The notes: generated by a model not told the origin, from the letters alone. A stretch of 64,000 nt of DNA from JAKALD01 sp963817785 (GCA_963817785.1 CAWFPL010000008.1:62001-126000), one strand, 5' to 3'. Numbered from the stretch's first letter, positions 35,095 to 44,921 are shown. A program made the numbers and translations.

Positions 35095-37683
35095 TCATCC
35101 CTCCGCGAGCGTAACCTTGACGCGCACGCACAGGTCGAGATTCAGATTCACCGGACTGCAGTGATCCCAATCGAGTTCGAGTAGCTCGTTGAAAAATACG
35201 CCTTTCCCCTTGGCTACCGGCATGCCGTCACCCCAATGGCCGGCGCACGCCGCGATGCCGAGTCCTTCTGGGTGGATCGCTTGAGTCAAATGCACGCGAC
35301 CTTTCACTTTGCGCCCGCCCTCCGTTTCCACCCAGATAGGCGCGCGCTCAGCCATCCCCTTCTTCCTGCCGGTATCGGCATTGATTGCGATGGTGTAGGA
35401 GAACGGGTCGAGCTGGGCCGCTTCGTCCAGCCAAGCGTTCTCCATGGTGAAGCTATTGGTGTGAATGGTGTCGCGGTAGTAGAAGGCGTATAGGTCGAAG
35501 CCCGGTGTTTCGCAGGTATGGGAATGGCAAGGCAGGAAGTCGGGTAGCGGCTCGTAGTACTCGCGTGGAATCTTCAAGCCGCGCGGCTCCGCGATGGCCG
35601 CGATCTTTTCCCAAGTCGGCACCATGAATTCCCAATAGATCGGCACGCGCACGTCGACGAACGGCCGCCAATACACCTCTTGGGGCTTCTTTGGCCATTT
35701 GATCACTCCGTGCTGCTTAAACCATTCCAGGCCCCGCTCAGTGCCAAAATTGCTCTTCAATTCCGCGTCGCAGATCTCTTCCCAGCTGTACCGTCTATCC
35801 CCTTGCAACCTATACTCCGGCGCGAGATTCATCGACGCGTTGTAGGCAGCGTTCAGATCGGCGCGAATCCCGACGCGGCCAGCAAGCTCCAGCAGCACCT
35901 CTTGGAAGCGGCGCTGCTTTCCGTCCGGTTCGACTATCGGCTGACGGATCGGCCAGCACCATTCGCCCATGCCCGCAGGCAGGCTGAAGATGAACGGAAA
36001 ATTGGATCGTGAATCGACCGTTTGCAAGTAGCCGCAATCCGGGAGCACGATGTCGGCAAAGCTGGTGGTCTCGGTGAGGAATAGATCAAACGAAACCATG
36101 AACTTATATTTCGCGAGCGAGCGCGCCACCGCCTCACGGTTGGCAATGCTCATCAGCAGGTTGGCGCCGAAATTGATCATCATCTCCGGGCGGTACCCGA
36201 GCTCGAAGCGGTCCCACATTTCTTCTTGGTCGTCGGAATCGAGGAAGGGCGAGGTCATGCCCATCACGAACAGATCCTGCAACCCCATGTTCTTCGGCAT
36301 GCGCGGCTCGCCGATCGGATAGGGATAGTGATAGCCCATCCACATCCCTACCGTCATCAAACCGTCCGGGCCAGCCGTGGGAACGTAGCGCAGCCGTCCA
36401 GTCTCCGGAAAGCCATTGCAAGCGGGATTGAACCCAAGGCATGACCCCACGACGTCCGCAGCGCCGACCAGTTGATTGAGCAAATCGACGGCAAAGAAGT
36501 TGTAAACTGAGTTCAAGTGCCCCTGCGCGCCGCGGAACGCGATCGCGGCTACCGGCCGATAAGGCAACGTGACGCCGTCCACGACGATCGTGCTGCCGAT
36601 ACGCGCCTCGCGCGAGAACTCACTGCCCAGGCGACGGATGGTGGCCGCAGGGACTGTGGTGATGTGCTCCCCCCAGTCCGGGGTGAACTTTTTCAGGTGC
36701 TCCTTCAACTTCTGAAAGGCCGGCTGACAGCGAACGCCGTCGACCTCGTATTCGCCTTCCAGCGCGGTGTCGGCCGCCCTTGCGTCCGTATAGGGGCGCG
36801 GGGCTCCGACGGAAGTGTCCCAGACGAGCGGCTTCTGCGTCCCCCCATCACGCATGTATAGCTTGTCGGGACCGATCAAATAGGGGGCATTTGTCTTAGC
36901 CTGGAGATATGGCCCGTCGTATGCGCCCAGCTCGTTCACCAATACATGGCACATTGCCAGTGCCAGCGCGCCGTCGGTCCCCACGCGCAAGGGCACCCAT
37001 TCAGTCGCCTTTGCGGCAGCAAAATTACACATCGGGTCGACTACCACCATCTTCATCCCGCGCGTGCGCGCATCGGCCGCCAAGCCCATGTTGGAAGCCG
37101 ATGCATGTCCCGCGCCATGGCCCTTCGAAGCGCCAAAATAGATCGCGTAGTTGCAGTACTGGAAATCGGGCACCACCGACCAGGAAGCGTGCATCATGCC
37201 GGAGAGCAAGTGAGCGCCGTTGCCGCAGTGCAGCCCACCGCCTGCAGTAGAAATGTTTGGGGTCCCGAACGCGGCCGCAAAGGTTTGCATCGGCGTACGG
37301 CTCGCGGTGACCGTGGTCGTCCGCTGGATGAGCAGCTTACGGGGATCATCGGTGCGTATGCGGCGCAGCTGGCTGGCGATCTCTTCGAGCGCCTCTTCCC
37401 AGGTGATTTCCTTCCACCTTGGATCCTCGTCCAGCCCCTTCTTGGGATTGGTGCGACGCAACGGTACTTTCAGGCGGTTCGGATCATAGTGCGTCATGAT
37501 CCCACTCACGCCCTTGCCACACAGGCGCCCCTTTCCTACAACGCTGTCCGGGTTGCCCTCGACCTTCACGACGACGCCGTCCACGCGATGGGCCCGGATT
37601 GAGCACGACCCATAGCAAAGAGCGCAAGAGGATGAAATCCACACATCGTCACGCGCCTGCGCCACATTGCTTGGTGCGTTCAT
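35095..37683 (-). CDS. Molybdopterin oxidoreductase catalytic subunit (DMSO-reductase family)
   Basis: An 862-residue molybdenum enzyme. Cys20-x2-Cys23-x3-Cys27 and Cys55 (GRLCGKGV) bind an N-terminal [4Fe-4S] cluster. The core contains ITWEEALEEIASQL and GLHCGNGAHLLSG, whose Cys may be the metal ligand (inference); the C-terminal cofactor domain contains WVETEGGRKVKGRVHLT. No twin-arginine leader is visible, so it probably works on the cytoplasmic side. The Fe-S and anchor partners resemble those of phenylacetyl-CoA:acceptor oxidoreductase (PadBCD), but the substrate is not established. No in-frame TGA: this is not a selenoenzyme despite the nearby Sec locus. Confidence 0.9.
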   Translation of the reverse strand: MNAPSNVAQARDDVWISSSCALCYGSCSIRAHRVDGVVVKVEGNPDSVVGKGRLCGKGVSGIMTHYDPNRLKVPLRRTNPKKGLDEDPRWKEITWEEALEEIASQLRRIRTDDPRKLLIQRTTTVTASRTPMQTFAAAFGTPNISTAGGGLHCGNGAHLLSGMMHASWSVVPDFQYCNYAIYFGASKGHGAGHASASNMGLAADARTRGMKMVVVDPMCNFAAAKATEWVPLRVGTDGALALAMCHVLVNELGAYDGPYLQAKTNAPYLIGPDKLYMRDGGTQKPLVWDTSVGAPRPYTDARAADTALEGEYEVDGVRCQPAFQKLKEHLKKFTPDWGEHITTVPAATIRRLGSEFSREARIGSTIVVDGVTLPYRPVAAIAFRGAQGHLNSVYNFFAVDLLNQLVGAADVVGSCLGFNPACNGFPETGRLRYVPTAGPDGLMTVGMWMGYHYPYPIGEPRMPKNMGLQDLFVMGMTSPFLDSDDQEEMWDRFELGYRPEMMINFGANLLMSIANREAVARSLAKYKFMVSFDLFLTETTSFADIVLPDCGYLQTVDSRSNFPFIFSLPAGMGEWCWPIRQPIVEPDGKQRRFQEVLLELAGRVGIRADLNAAYNASMNLAPEYRLQGDRRYSWEEICDAELKSNFGTERGLEWFKQHGVIKWPKKPQEVYWRPFVDVRVPIYWEFMVPTWEKIAAIAEPRGLKIPREYYEPLPDFLPCHSHTCETPGFDLYAFYYRDTIHTNSFTMENAWLDEAAQLDPFSYTIAINADTGRKKGMAERAPIWVETEGGRKVKGRVHLTQAIHPEGLGIAACAGHWGDGMPVAKGKGVFFNELLELDWDHCSPVNLNLDLCVRVKVTLAEG

Positions 37684-37689
37684 GACGAA

Positions 37690-38082
37690 TCAGCCTCCTT
37701 CCGCTGCGGTGAGTAGAATCATTTCGATTGTGGCCGCGCCGGATGCGCACTGTACGGGCGCGGTGACATCTTCGACCTGATCACCATTTACAAATACGCG
37801 GCAGTGTCTGAGCTTTCTGCCGCTCGGCTCGGTCACCCTACTAAGAAACTCATTTCCTAGGCGGCGCCCAAGCTCAGCGATTACCTCGCCTACACAGAAG
37901 GGGTTCTTCAGGCGCAGTGTCAGAGCCCGCTCTGCGGCGACCTCGGCAAGGGCCCCGAACAGGAGCACCTCGATGGTAGTAGGGGTGTTCGCGCGCCGGT
38001 TGTCGGACGGCGTCGGCGCGCGATGTGCGCCCTCTAGCCCCAATCGGCTAAGGTCAACGGCTGCGTCCCAGCGCGCGCTCAC
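37690..38082 (-). CDS. MoaD/ThiS-like sulfur-carrier protein
   Basis: A 130-residue protein with a beta-grasp fold pattern: IEVLLFGALAEVA, CVGEVIAELGRRLG, HCRVFVNGDQVED, ending MILLTAAEGG. The C-terminal Gly-Gly is the sulfur-carrying end of MoaD-type proteins that build molybdopterin. It has a 30-40-residue N-terminal extension, so the true start may be later. It lies 6 bp ahead of the molybdo-enzyme gene, which suggests a dedicated role in making that enzyme's cofactor. Confidence 0.8.
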   Translation of the reverse strand: MSARWDAAVDLSRLGLEGAHRAPTPSDNRRANTPTTIEVLLFGALAEVAAERALTLRLKNPFCVGEVIAELGRRLGNEFLSRVTEPSGRKLRHCRVFVNGDQVEDVTAPVQCASGAATIEMILLTAAEGG

Positions 38083-38982
38083 GTTTCCTCGTCGATAGAG
38101 CCCACATAATCATACGTCCTACTATTTCTCTCACCTTAGGACATCGTCTTCGCATTGTCAAGAAGCAAGCCCACCATCGTTGCTTCGGTCAGTCAATCAG
38201 CCAAATTTGTTCGCATAACGTTGGGAGCGCGCCCGGAGATCGACAGGGGTAGGTGGGCAGGCCCACTGCGACGAAGGTTTAGTCAACCGCACCCACCTCG
38301 GGCCGTGCGCAGGCATTCGCGAGGGCGTTTGCGAAGCGTCGGCCGGTGACCGCGTAGGCCAGCTATTGAGCCGCGAAAGTCATTTGGCTCTGGAAGCCGA
38401 CGCTGTTCTCACTGCGGAAGGCTACATGTAGAGGCGCGGCGAGCGCCCCAGCCGATTCGGCGTAGTGGAAAACCCTGCGTGTATAGACGCTACCTGCGCG
38501 GGAACCGAGAGGTCTGCTGTCCATTCCGCGGGCAGTATTGCCGCGGGATCGTATCGGGCGGGCGAGGAACCGCAGCCGATGATGCACGGGGAGCAGAAGT
38601 CGACCCCGTGCGTAATGTGCGCTCGGCAGCGCTGCGGTCAGGCAGGCTAAAGTCCGTCCGGGCCCCGGACGGAAGCACTGTATCCAAAGACGTGGATAAT
38701 GCCTCGTTGGTCAGGGTGCGAGAAAGCTATGGATAAGTGGCAGGCGACAACTATCATGAGCGATGGTATCGATTCATCGAACATTGTTACCATGCCGTAA
38801 CGGTCGCTGCAGCTTGACGACAACTGTCATTGCGGATTAACGGGCTCCGCCATCGAACGCTTTACCGTCAAGCACCCGAACAGTGGGCCCGGTGCGCGAA
38901 TCGTGCCGGCTGGGATCTGTGCGGGGGTGACAAGTCATGGTGCAAGCCTCCGTTGATGGTTAGCGGCGTTGCTCGTCTAGGG
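38083..38982. other. Intergenic region with a GC-rich palindrome
   Basis: About 900 bp without a supportable gene. A near-perfect palindrome at 38654-38674 (arms TCCGTCCGG / CCGGACGGA around GCC) forms a strong hairpin but has no T-run. A plus frame at 38479-38736 has no known family; the texture faintly recalls group II intron flanks but I cannot support that. It separates the molybdo-enzyme operon promoter from the liv genes. Confidence 0.4.
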
Positions 38983-39984
38983 CTAACCGGCTTTGCGGAA
39001 ACGCCGCCTTGCCCAAGCCGAGGCAATGCGGAGGAAGGCTACCACGCCCCCAGGCATCAGGTACATGAAGCCGATCAGAAACACGCCGTAGATCGCCCAA
39101 GGCGCCGCCTTCGAGAGCTGGTTGGCGATGTTCGGCACGAACACGATGAAGGCGCCGCCGAAGACTGCACCGGCGATCGAGGAAATCCCGCCGATCACGC
39201 TGCCGACCAGGAAAGAGATCGACAGGAAAATGTCGAAGCTGTCAGGCGCCACGAACTGCACCGCGATCGCGCCCAGCGCACCCGCGATCCCGGTGTACAT
39301 CGCGCTAACGCCGAAGGTGAGCGACTTGTAGAGGGCGGAGTTCACGCCCATCGCCTCGGCCGCGACGGGGTGGTCGCGGATCGCAATCAGGGCGCGGCCG
39401 ACACGCCCCCGCAGCAGGTTGCGCGCCAGCACGAAGAGCACGACCGCAATGACCAGAGTGAAGAAATACAGCCGCTGGTCCCCGGTGAGGGGCAGGCCGA
39501 ACGGCGCATCGGGCTTGATGATGACGATGCCCTGCGAGCCGCCGGTGAGGGCGTCGAAGTGCTTGTACTTGAGCAGGGGGGGTATCGTGACGCCGAGGGC
39601 GAAGGTGGCGAGCGCGAGGTACAGGCCTTCGAGCCGCAGCGCCGGCAGCCCGAACAGGAAGCCCGCCACCAGGCATACGACTGCCGAGGCCGGCAACGTT
39701 GCCCAGTAGGGGACGTCTAGGCTGTTCATGAGGATCGCCGCGGTGTAAGCCCCGATCGCGTAGAAAGCGCCGTGCCCGAGCGAAATCTGGCCGTTGTACC
39801 CGGTCAGAATGTTGAGCCCGAGCAGTGCGATCGAGTACACCAGCACCAGCGTCAGTTGGAAGGTGTGGTAGCCGCTCACCAGGAAAGGAAGCCCGCAGGC
39901 GACGACGGCAAGTGCCGCCCAGGCCGCGAGGCGCGGCGCCAATCCCTTCGCGGGGGCCAGAGCGGCGGTGGCGTTCGCATCCAT
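38983..39984 (-). CDS. livM: Branched-chain amino-acid-type ABC permease LivM
   Basis: A 333-residue permease with about nine to ten hydrophobic helices. LGLNILTGYNGQISLGHGAFYAIGAYTAA is the LivM signature near residue 60, and GRALIAIRDHPVAAEAMGV is the cytoplasmic loop that contacts the ATPase. Last gene of the run livG, livF, livH, livM, 4 bp after livH. Confidence 0.93.
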   Translation of the reverse strand: MDANATAALAPAKGLAPRLAAWAALAVVACGLPFLVSGYHTFQLTLVLVYSIALLGLNILTGYNGQISLGHGAFYAIGAYTAAILMNSLDVPYWATLPASAVVCLVAGFLFGLPALRLEGLYLALATFALGVTIPPLLKYKHFDALTGGSQGIVIIKPDAPFGLPLTGDQRLYFFTLVIAVVLFVLARNLLRGRVGRALIAIRDHPVAAEAMGVNSALYKSLTFGVSAMYTGIAGALGAIAVQFVAPDSFDIFLSISFLVGSVIGGISSIAGAVFGGAFIVFVPNIANQLSKAAPWAIYGVFLIGFMYLMPGGVVAFLRIASAWARRRFRKAG

Positions 39985-39988
39985 ATGG

Positions 39989-40861
39989 CTACACCCGGGT
40001 GACCAGCGTCCGGCCGAACAATCCGGCTGGTTTGACGATAAGCACTCCGACGATCAGCACCAGGGCGAGGCTCAGCTTGAGGTCGTTGCCGATCACGTAC
40101 GCGCCCACGAGATTCTCCAGCACGCCGACGATGAACCCGCCCAGCACCGCGCCGCCGGGGCTGTCGATCCCGCCGAGCAGCGCGGCGGCGAACGCGTACA
40201 GGAGCACGCCCGACATCATGTTCGGATCGAGGTATACGATCGGAGCCACCATCATGCCCGCGACTGCACCCACCGCAGCGGCGAGCCCCCAGCCTAGCGC
40301 CAGCATCCAACCGACCCGGATCCCAACCAGCCGCGCCGAGCCAGGATTTTGCGCCGCCGCACGCATCGCCAGCCCGAGGGGCGTGAAGCGGAAGAACGCG
40401 TACAGCAAGACTAGCACGACGAGCGTCACGCCGATCGCCCCGACGCCGTGTGGCGAGACGGATTGGATGCCGAACAGCGGCCGCGACGGGAACGGGCTCG
40501 GGAACGACTTGAGCGTGTAGGTATAGATCCATCCGGCCAGGCTATTGAAGATCACGAGCAACCCGATGAACACCACGACCACCGAGAGCACCGGCGCGTT
40601 CTCGACCGGCCGGATAATCACGCGTTCGATGGCAACCCCTGCAATGAACGAGATCAGCACGGTGAGCACGAAAGCCACCCAGTACGGCAGGCCCGCATGA
40701 ATCATCGACCAGGCGAGATAGGTGGAGAACATCGCCATCTCGCCCTGGGCGAAGTTCACCTGGTGGGTGGCCTGGTAGATCATGACCAGCGCGAGCGCGA
40801 CGCTGGCGTAGATCCCGCCAGTCACCAGTCCGGAGCCGACCTGCTCCCAGAAAACGTTCAT
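39989..40861 (-). CDS. livH: Branched-chain amino-acid-type ABC permease LivH
   Basis: A 290-residue permease with about eight hydrophobic helices. GLVTGGIYASVALALVMIYQ and HQVNFAQGEMAMFSTYLAW are typical LivH N-terminal features; LAMRAAAQNPGSARLVGIRV is the ATPase-contact loop. Partners LivM, encoded next. The substrate may be branched-chain amino acids or an aromatic or dicarboxylic acid, since the family is broad. Confidence 0.93.
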   Translation of the reverse strand: MNVFWEQVGSGLVTGGIYASVALALVMIYQATHQVNFAQGEMAMFSTYLAWSMIHAGLPYWVAFVLTVLISFIAGVAIERVIIRPVENAPVLSVVVVFIGLLVIFNSLAGWIYTYTLKSFPSPFPSRPLFGIQSVSPHGVGAIGVTLVVLVLLYAFFRFTPLGLAMRAAAQNPGSARLVGIRVGWMLALGWGLAAAVGAVAGMMVAPIVYLDPNMMSGVLLYAFAAALLGGIDSPGGAVLGGFIVGVLENLVGAYVIGNDLKLSLALVLIVGVLIVKPAGLFGRTLVTRV

Positions 40862-40888
40862 CGCTTGTGCCTCCGAGGCGAGCCGGCG

Positions 40889-41602
40889 TCAGTACCCGAG
40901 GTAGGAGCGCCGCACCGCATCGTCGTTGCGGATGGTCTCGGCGTCGCCCGAAATCACGATGCGCCCGGTCTCGAGCAGATAGACGTGGTCGGCGAGCTCG
41001 AGCGCCATGGCCGCGTTCTGCTCGACCAGCAGGATGGCGACCTTCTCCTTCTGGTTGATGGTGCGCATGATGTCGAAGATCTGCCCCACGAGCAGCGGCG
41101 CGAGTCCGAACGAGGGCTCGTCGAGCAGCAGCAGCCGCGGCTTGAGCATCAGCGCGCGTGCGATCGCCAGCATCTGCTGCTCGCCGCCGGACAGCGTGCC
41201 GGCCTGCTGCCTGCGGCGCTCGCGCAGGCGCGGGAAGTACTCGTACATGCGCTCGATGTCCGCGGCGACCGCGTGCCGGTCGCGGCGCGTATAGCCCCCG
41301 AGGCGCAGGTTCTCCTCGGTGCTCAGGTGGACAAAGGTGCCGCGCCCGTCGGGAACGTGGGCGATGCCGAGGCGCACAATGTCCTCGGTGCCGCGGGCGT
41401 CGATGCGCTGGCCGTCGAAGCTGACCTCGCCCTGGGTCCGGATCATGGCGCACACCGCGCGCAGCGTCGTAGTCTTGCCGGCGCCGTTGGCGCCGAGCAG
41501 CGTGGTGATCGAGCCCTCCTGAATGTCGAAGGTCAGCCCGTGCAGCACCTGCGTTGGCCCGTAGAAGGCCTCGAGCTTGGCGGCGGCGAGCAGGGCGGCC
41601 AT
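40889..41602 (-). CDS. livF: ABC transporter ATPase LivF
   Basis: A 237-residue ATPase. AFYGPTQVLHGLTFDIQEGS, Walker A GANGAGKTT, signature LSGGEQQMLAIARAL, Walker B LLLLDEPSFGLAP, switch LLVEQNAAMALELADHVYLLETG. The start is the ATG at 41602 that overlaps the livG stop (TGATG); a much longer open frame to 42478 is a shadow of livG. Confidence 0.94.
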   Translation of the reverse strand: MAALLAAAKLEAFYGPTQVLHGLTFDIQEGSITTLLGANGAGKTTTLRAVCAMIRTQGEVSFDGQRIDARGTEDIVRLGIAHVPDGRGTFVHLSTEENLRLGGYTRRDRHAVAADIERMYEYFPRLRERRRQQAGTLSGGEQQMLAIARALMLKPRLLLLDEPSFGLAPLLVGQIFDIMRTINQKEKVAILLVEQNAAMALELADHVYLLETGRIVISGDAETIRNDDAVRRSYLGY

Positions 41603-42381
41603 CAGTGCGCCGTCCCGAGGTAGGCGCGGATCACCTCCGGCTGCTGGCGCACCTCGGCGGGCGTGCCGTCGGCGATCTTGCGCCCGAAGTCGAGCGCCAC
41701 GACCTTGTCGGAGACGCTCATCACCAGGTTCATGTGGTGCTCGACGAGCAGCACGGTGATCCGCAGCCGATCGCGGATGTCGCGGATCATGGCGCCGAGC
41801 GCATCGACCTCTTCGTGGTTGAGCCCGCAGGCGGGCTCGTCGAGCAGCAACAGCTTCGGCTCGCTCGCGAGCGCGCGGCCGAGCTCGACGCGCTTCTGGG
41901 TGCCGAAGGACAGCGTCGACACCGGCGTCTCGGCGACGCTCTCGAGCTGCAGGAACTTCACCAGCTCGCGCGTGCGCGCCTCGGCATCCCTTCGTTCCCG
42001 CGCCACCCGCGGCAAGCGCAGGAAGTTGGACACGAAGCCGGTGCGCGTGCGGCAATGCAGGCCGACCAGGATGTTGTCGAACACCGTCATGCTGCGGAAC
42101 AGGGCGAGGTTCTGGAACGTGCGGCCGATGCCGAGCGCCGCGATGCGGTGCCTGGGCACGCCGAGCAGCGGCCGGCCGTCGAACTCGATCGTGCCCTGGC
42201 TTACGTCGTACAGCCGGCTCAGGCAGTTGAACAGCGTGGTCTTGCCCGCCCCGTTGGGCCCGATCAGCCCCGCGATTTGGCCGGCGTCGATGTCGAAGGA
42301 CACGCCGTCGAGCGCGACGATCCCGCCAAAGCGCACACGCACGTCCTTGACGCGCAACAGCGTGCCGGCCGGGATCTGCAC
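41602..42381 (-). CDS. livG: ABC transporter ATPase LivG
   Basis: A 259-residue ATPase. Walker A GPNGAGKTT, ALGIGRTFQNLALFRSMTVFDNI (LivG Q-loop region), LSFGTQKRVELGRALASEPKLLLLDEPACGLN with the Gly-Thr-Gln variant of the signature common in LivG, and switch LLVEHHMNLVMSVSDKVV. First of the four transport-core genes, translationally coupled to livF. Confidence 0.94.
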   Translation of the reverse strand: MQIPAGTLLRVKDVRVRFGGIVALDGVSFDIDAGQIAGLIGPNGAGKTTLFNCLSRLYDVSQGTIEFDGRPLLGVPRHRIAALGIGRTFQNLALFRSMTVFDNILVGLHCRTRTGFVSNFLRLPRVARERRDAEARTRELVKFLQLESVAETPVSTLSFGTQKRVELGRALASEPKLLLLDEPACGLNHEEVDALGAMIRDIRDRLRITVLLVEHHMNLVMSVSDKVVALDFGRKIADGTPAEVRQQPEVIRAYLGTAH

Positions 42382-42806
42382 TCCTGCTCCTCCTCGTCGA
42401 TTGACGATCCGCGCTTGCGATTCCTACCGCGACCAGCACTACATTTCTGGCTAACGTCGTACGTATGGCTTGGGCCATTAGACAACATCGTCTTCAGCCC
42501 CCCTGCTTCCGCCGACAGGCTACGCGATCTGAGGACCGTTGATGTTCTCTAACGTACCGACGAGCACGGCATTCCGCGAGGGCACAAGGTGAATGCGCAG
42601 AGACACACTCAGAGTGACTTTGCCTCGACGAGCACCATCGATATGTAGAAAGCGGAGCTCGCGCCGAGCAGCATATCCGAGACCACTAGCGGACTGTAGC
42701 GCGCAAATCCGTAGTGATGATGCACAATCGCTCGATGCGCCACTGCCGGGTAAGCAGCACTCTGGAATCGGCTGTTACAGGCCACTAGGTAGTCAGGCCC
42801 AAGCGA
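42382..42806. other. Intergenic region between livK-like gene and livG
   Basis: 425 bp. The short frames have no recognisable features. No terminator with a T-run was found, so livG may be read from the substrate-binding protein transcript or from a promoter here. Confidence 0.4.
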
Positions 42807-44018
42807 TTACGAAGCGTCGAACACCTTCCCGAACCGCACCCACGTCTTGCCGTTAAACTTCATCAGCTCCTCCTGTTCTACCGGATAGAAGCGTGTCGGG
42901 CTGGTGTTGACCAAAATGCCTGGGAGCAGCATAGGTAGTTCCAGGTTCTTGAGATTTGCAGCTTGCTTCATGACGTTCTCACGCGTGAGATCGTTGCCGC
43001 ACTGCTTAAGTACTTGGACCAGAGCCTCCGCCGTCACGTAGCCTTGAAGCGCGAAATGTTCCTGCGCGTCGATCCCAGGAGCGTACTTCTTCATGAACGC
43101 AAGGTAGTCTCGCACGTCCTTGTCATTCGCCCACGCCGGGTCGCTCGGCTCCTTGAGATAGTTAGCCGAAATGATGCCAACGGCCTTCTTGACACCGGCT
43201 TGCACTAACGTGCTCGAGATCGAGGTTGAGAGGTTGTCCAGAAACTGCGTGGGATGCCACCCGATATCGTAGGCTTGGCGGATTGCTTGGGCTGAAAATT
43301 TCGGCGTGGACGCATTGAGAAACACGTTGGCGCTGGAGCCATGAAGTGCAATGACTTGGGAGTCCACCGTCGGTTCGCTGACCTCGTAGGATGCTGTTTG
43401 GACAATCAGCTTTGACGCTTCATTGCCGAGCCCTAACTTTATGCCCGAGAGATAGTCTTTCCCGAAATCGTCGTTCTGATACAGGATCGCGAGCTTCGCA
43501 TTCTTGATGGTATCTAGGATATACCTGCCATAAATGGCTCCCTCCGACCGATAGTTCGGTTGGAAGCCCATCGTCCAAGGATAGTTCTGCGGATCGCCGA
43601 ATCCACTCGCACCACTGGAAATGAAAAGCTGTGGAACCTTTTTGATGTTTAGGTACTTGCGAATCGCCATGTTCGTTGGCGTGCCCACCGTGCCGAAGAT
43701 CAATAAAACATGCTCCTCCTCGACCAGTTTGCGTGTCTGCTCAAATGTCTTGGGTGGGCTATATCCATCGTCGAGCGAGATGAAATGTATCTTCCGGCCG
43801 TTTACGCCGCCGTGATCATTGATCATCCTAAAAAAGGCAAGCTGGGTCCTGCCTATGTCTCCCGCCACAGACACCGGCCCACTGTACGGCACGGTGCCGC
43901 CGATTGTGATTTGGGTATCGGTGACACCGGGACCGTATTGCTTGTTAGCGCGCGCGGGGCTAACCCCCACAACGAGAGAAAGCAACGCGAGCCATAACAT
44001 AAATGCTGTCTTAGACAA
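42807..44018 (-). CDS. ABC transporter substrate-binding protein (LivK type)
   Basis: A 403-residue periplasmic protein. Signal peptide MSKTAFMLWLALLSLVVGV with cleavage after SPARA near residue 24. The Peripla_BP_6 fold shows QITIGGTVPYSGPVSVAGDI, NGRKIHFISLDDGYSPPKTFEQTRKLVEEEHVLLIFG, and KLAILYQNDDFGKDYLSG. It presumably feeds LivHMGF. Sequence like this is common in aromatic-acid and amino-acid uptake systems, so the ligand is open. Confidence 0.92.
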   Translation of the reverse strand: MSKTAFMLWLALLSLVVGVSPARANKQYGPGVTDTQITIGGTVPYSGPVSVAGDIGRTQLAFFRMINDHGGVNGRKIHFISLDDGYSPPKTFEQTRKLVEEEHVLLIFGTVGTPTNMAIRKYLNIKKVPQLFISSGASGFGDPQNYPWTMGFQPNYRSEGAIYGRYILDTIKNAKLAILYQNDDFGKDYLSGIKLGLGNEASKLIVQTASYEVSEPTVDSQVIALHGSSANVFLNASTPKFSAQAIRQAYDIGWHPTQFLDNLSTSISSTLVQAGVKKAVGIISANYLKEPSDPAWANDKDVRDYLAFMKKYAPGIDAQEHFALQGYVTAEALVQVLKQCGNDLTRENVMKQAANLKNLELPMLLPGILVNTSPTRFYPVEQEELMKFNGKTWVRFGKVFDAS

Positions 44019-44540
44019 TGTGATCTCCTCTCACGTCTGTCTCCCCTTTCGGGTGGTCTCCTAGCCTTCAAAATGATTGAAGTACCTCATTACAGCAGCC
44101 ACTCTAGAAAGGGCGCGCCACTACATGCTGCAGAACTGTCAGAGACGCGTGCTTTCCCGCGGCGACATGGATGCGCACTCCATCCATAGCGCGGAATTGC
44201 CAAGCCAGCGTGTCCGCGAAAAGGAGCCGCGCATTTTTCCGATTGTCTCTAAGTCATCAGCCATTATTCATCAGACGTGCTACTGTTGCAAACGGTAGGA
44301 CATGCACACGCGCTTGTCAAGCTCAAGAGGTCCGAGACTACCCCGCCCATCAATCGGCAGTGCAGCATGTCAACCGGCTGACGGGATCGACGTAAGTTGA
44401 ACTCATTTCGACTTCGACGGACACCAGAGTGCGGCGAATTGCACATTACGCGCTGGCTAGGAGTCTGCGCTGTCCGGGCCGATTCAAATGTGACCCACCC
44501 TGCCGACCGAATTCTGACCCGGGGGCCGTGTAGCTCATGT
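44019..44540. other. Intergenic region, boundary to the mobile-element module
   Basis: About 520 bp without a supported gene. Near 44485-44525, the text ATTCAAATGTGACCCACC and a following CTGACCC repeat resemble the ends of IS21-type elements common in this group of bacteria, so it may be an insertion-sequence relic (weak). Gene style changes here from metabolic genes to a replication module. I could not find attachment-site repeats. Confidence 0.35.
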
Positions 44541-44705
44541 TCACTTCCTCCGCGCAAGATGGACCGCGCTCCCAAGAAGGCCGATGCAAGTAAAGACTAG
44601 ACCGTCTTGGTATTTCGCGAGTCCGACATTCCCAAGCATCATTCCAGCCATCGTTCCAGCGAATGCCCATCCAATCATCACCGCGATGCAGTATTGCTTG
44701 TTCAT
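44541..44705 (-). CDS. Small two-helix membrane protein
   Basis: A 54-residue protein (MNKQYCIAVMIGWAFAGTMA, then LVFTCIGLLGSAVHLARRK) with two hydrophobic segments and a positive C-terminus. I took the ATG at 44705; an earlier in-frame ATG at 44756 adds a polar stretch unlike a membrane protein. No family recognised. It lies beyond the nrdJ terminator, so it has its own transcript. Confidence 0.5.
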   Translation of the reverse strand: MNKQYCIAVMIGWAFAGTMAGMMLGNVGLAKYQDGLVFTCIGLLGSAVHLARRK

Positions 44706-44921
44706 GCCTGGCTCCACCTCTCTAGGCCGCGCGCAACTGATCGTACAACGATACACGCGTCACGCTGCCTATGTACCCATAGAGAAAACCCTCCCAATTC
44801 TCGCCCGCTCGCTGCCTCGTGAATCAACGCGTTGCGAAGCGCGCTCACGGCATACTGAAAACAGTGGCATCGAAGGCGCCAAGAGGGCTTCTGCACCATC
44901 CTCGCCGTACGGGGCGCGCAC

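Noticed and set aside
35095..37683. Selenocysteine-containing formate dehydrogenase
   Set aside because: The molybdo-enzyme has no in-frame TGA and cysteines occupy the cluster positions; it is not a selenoprotein by sequence.
38430..38740. Group II intron remnant
   Set aside because: The translation texture is vaguely similar to intron flanks, but no domain V hairpin or reverse-transcriptase motif could be identified.
40889..42478. A 529-codon fusion protein over livF and livG
   Set aside because: The first 290 codons are livG in the wrong frame; the ATP-binding features begin at ATG 41602.
44485..44525. End of an IS21-family element
   Set aside because: TGTGACCCACCC-type text resembles IS21 ends, but no second end, transposase or duplication is present; kept only as a note.
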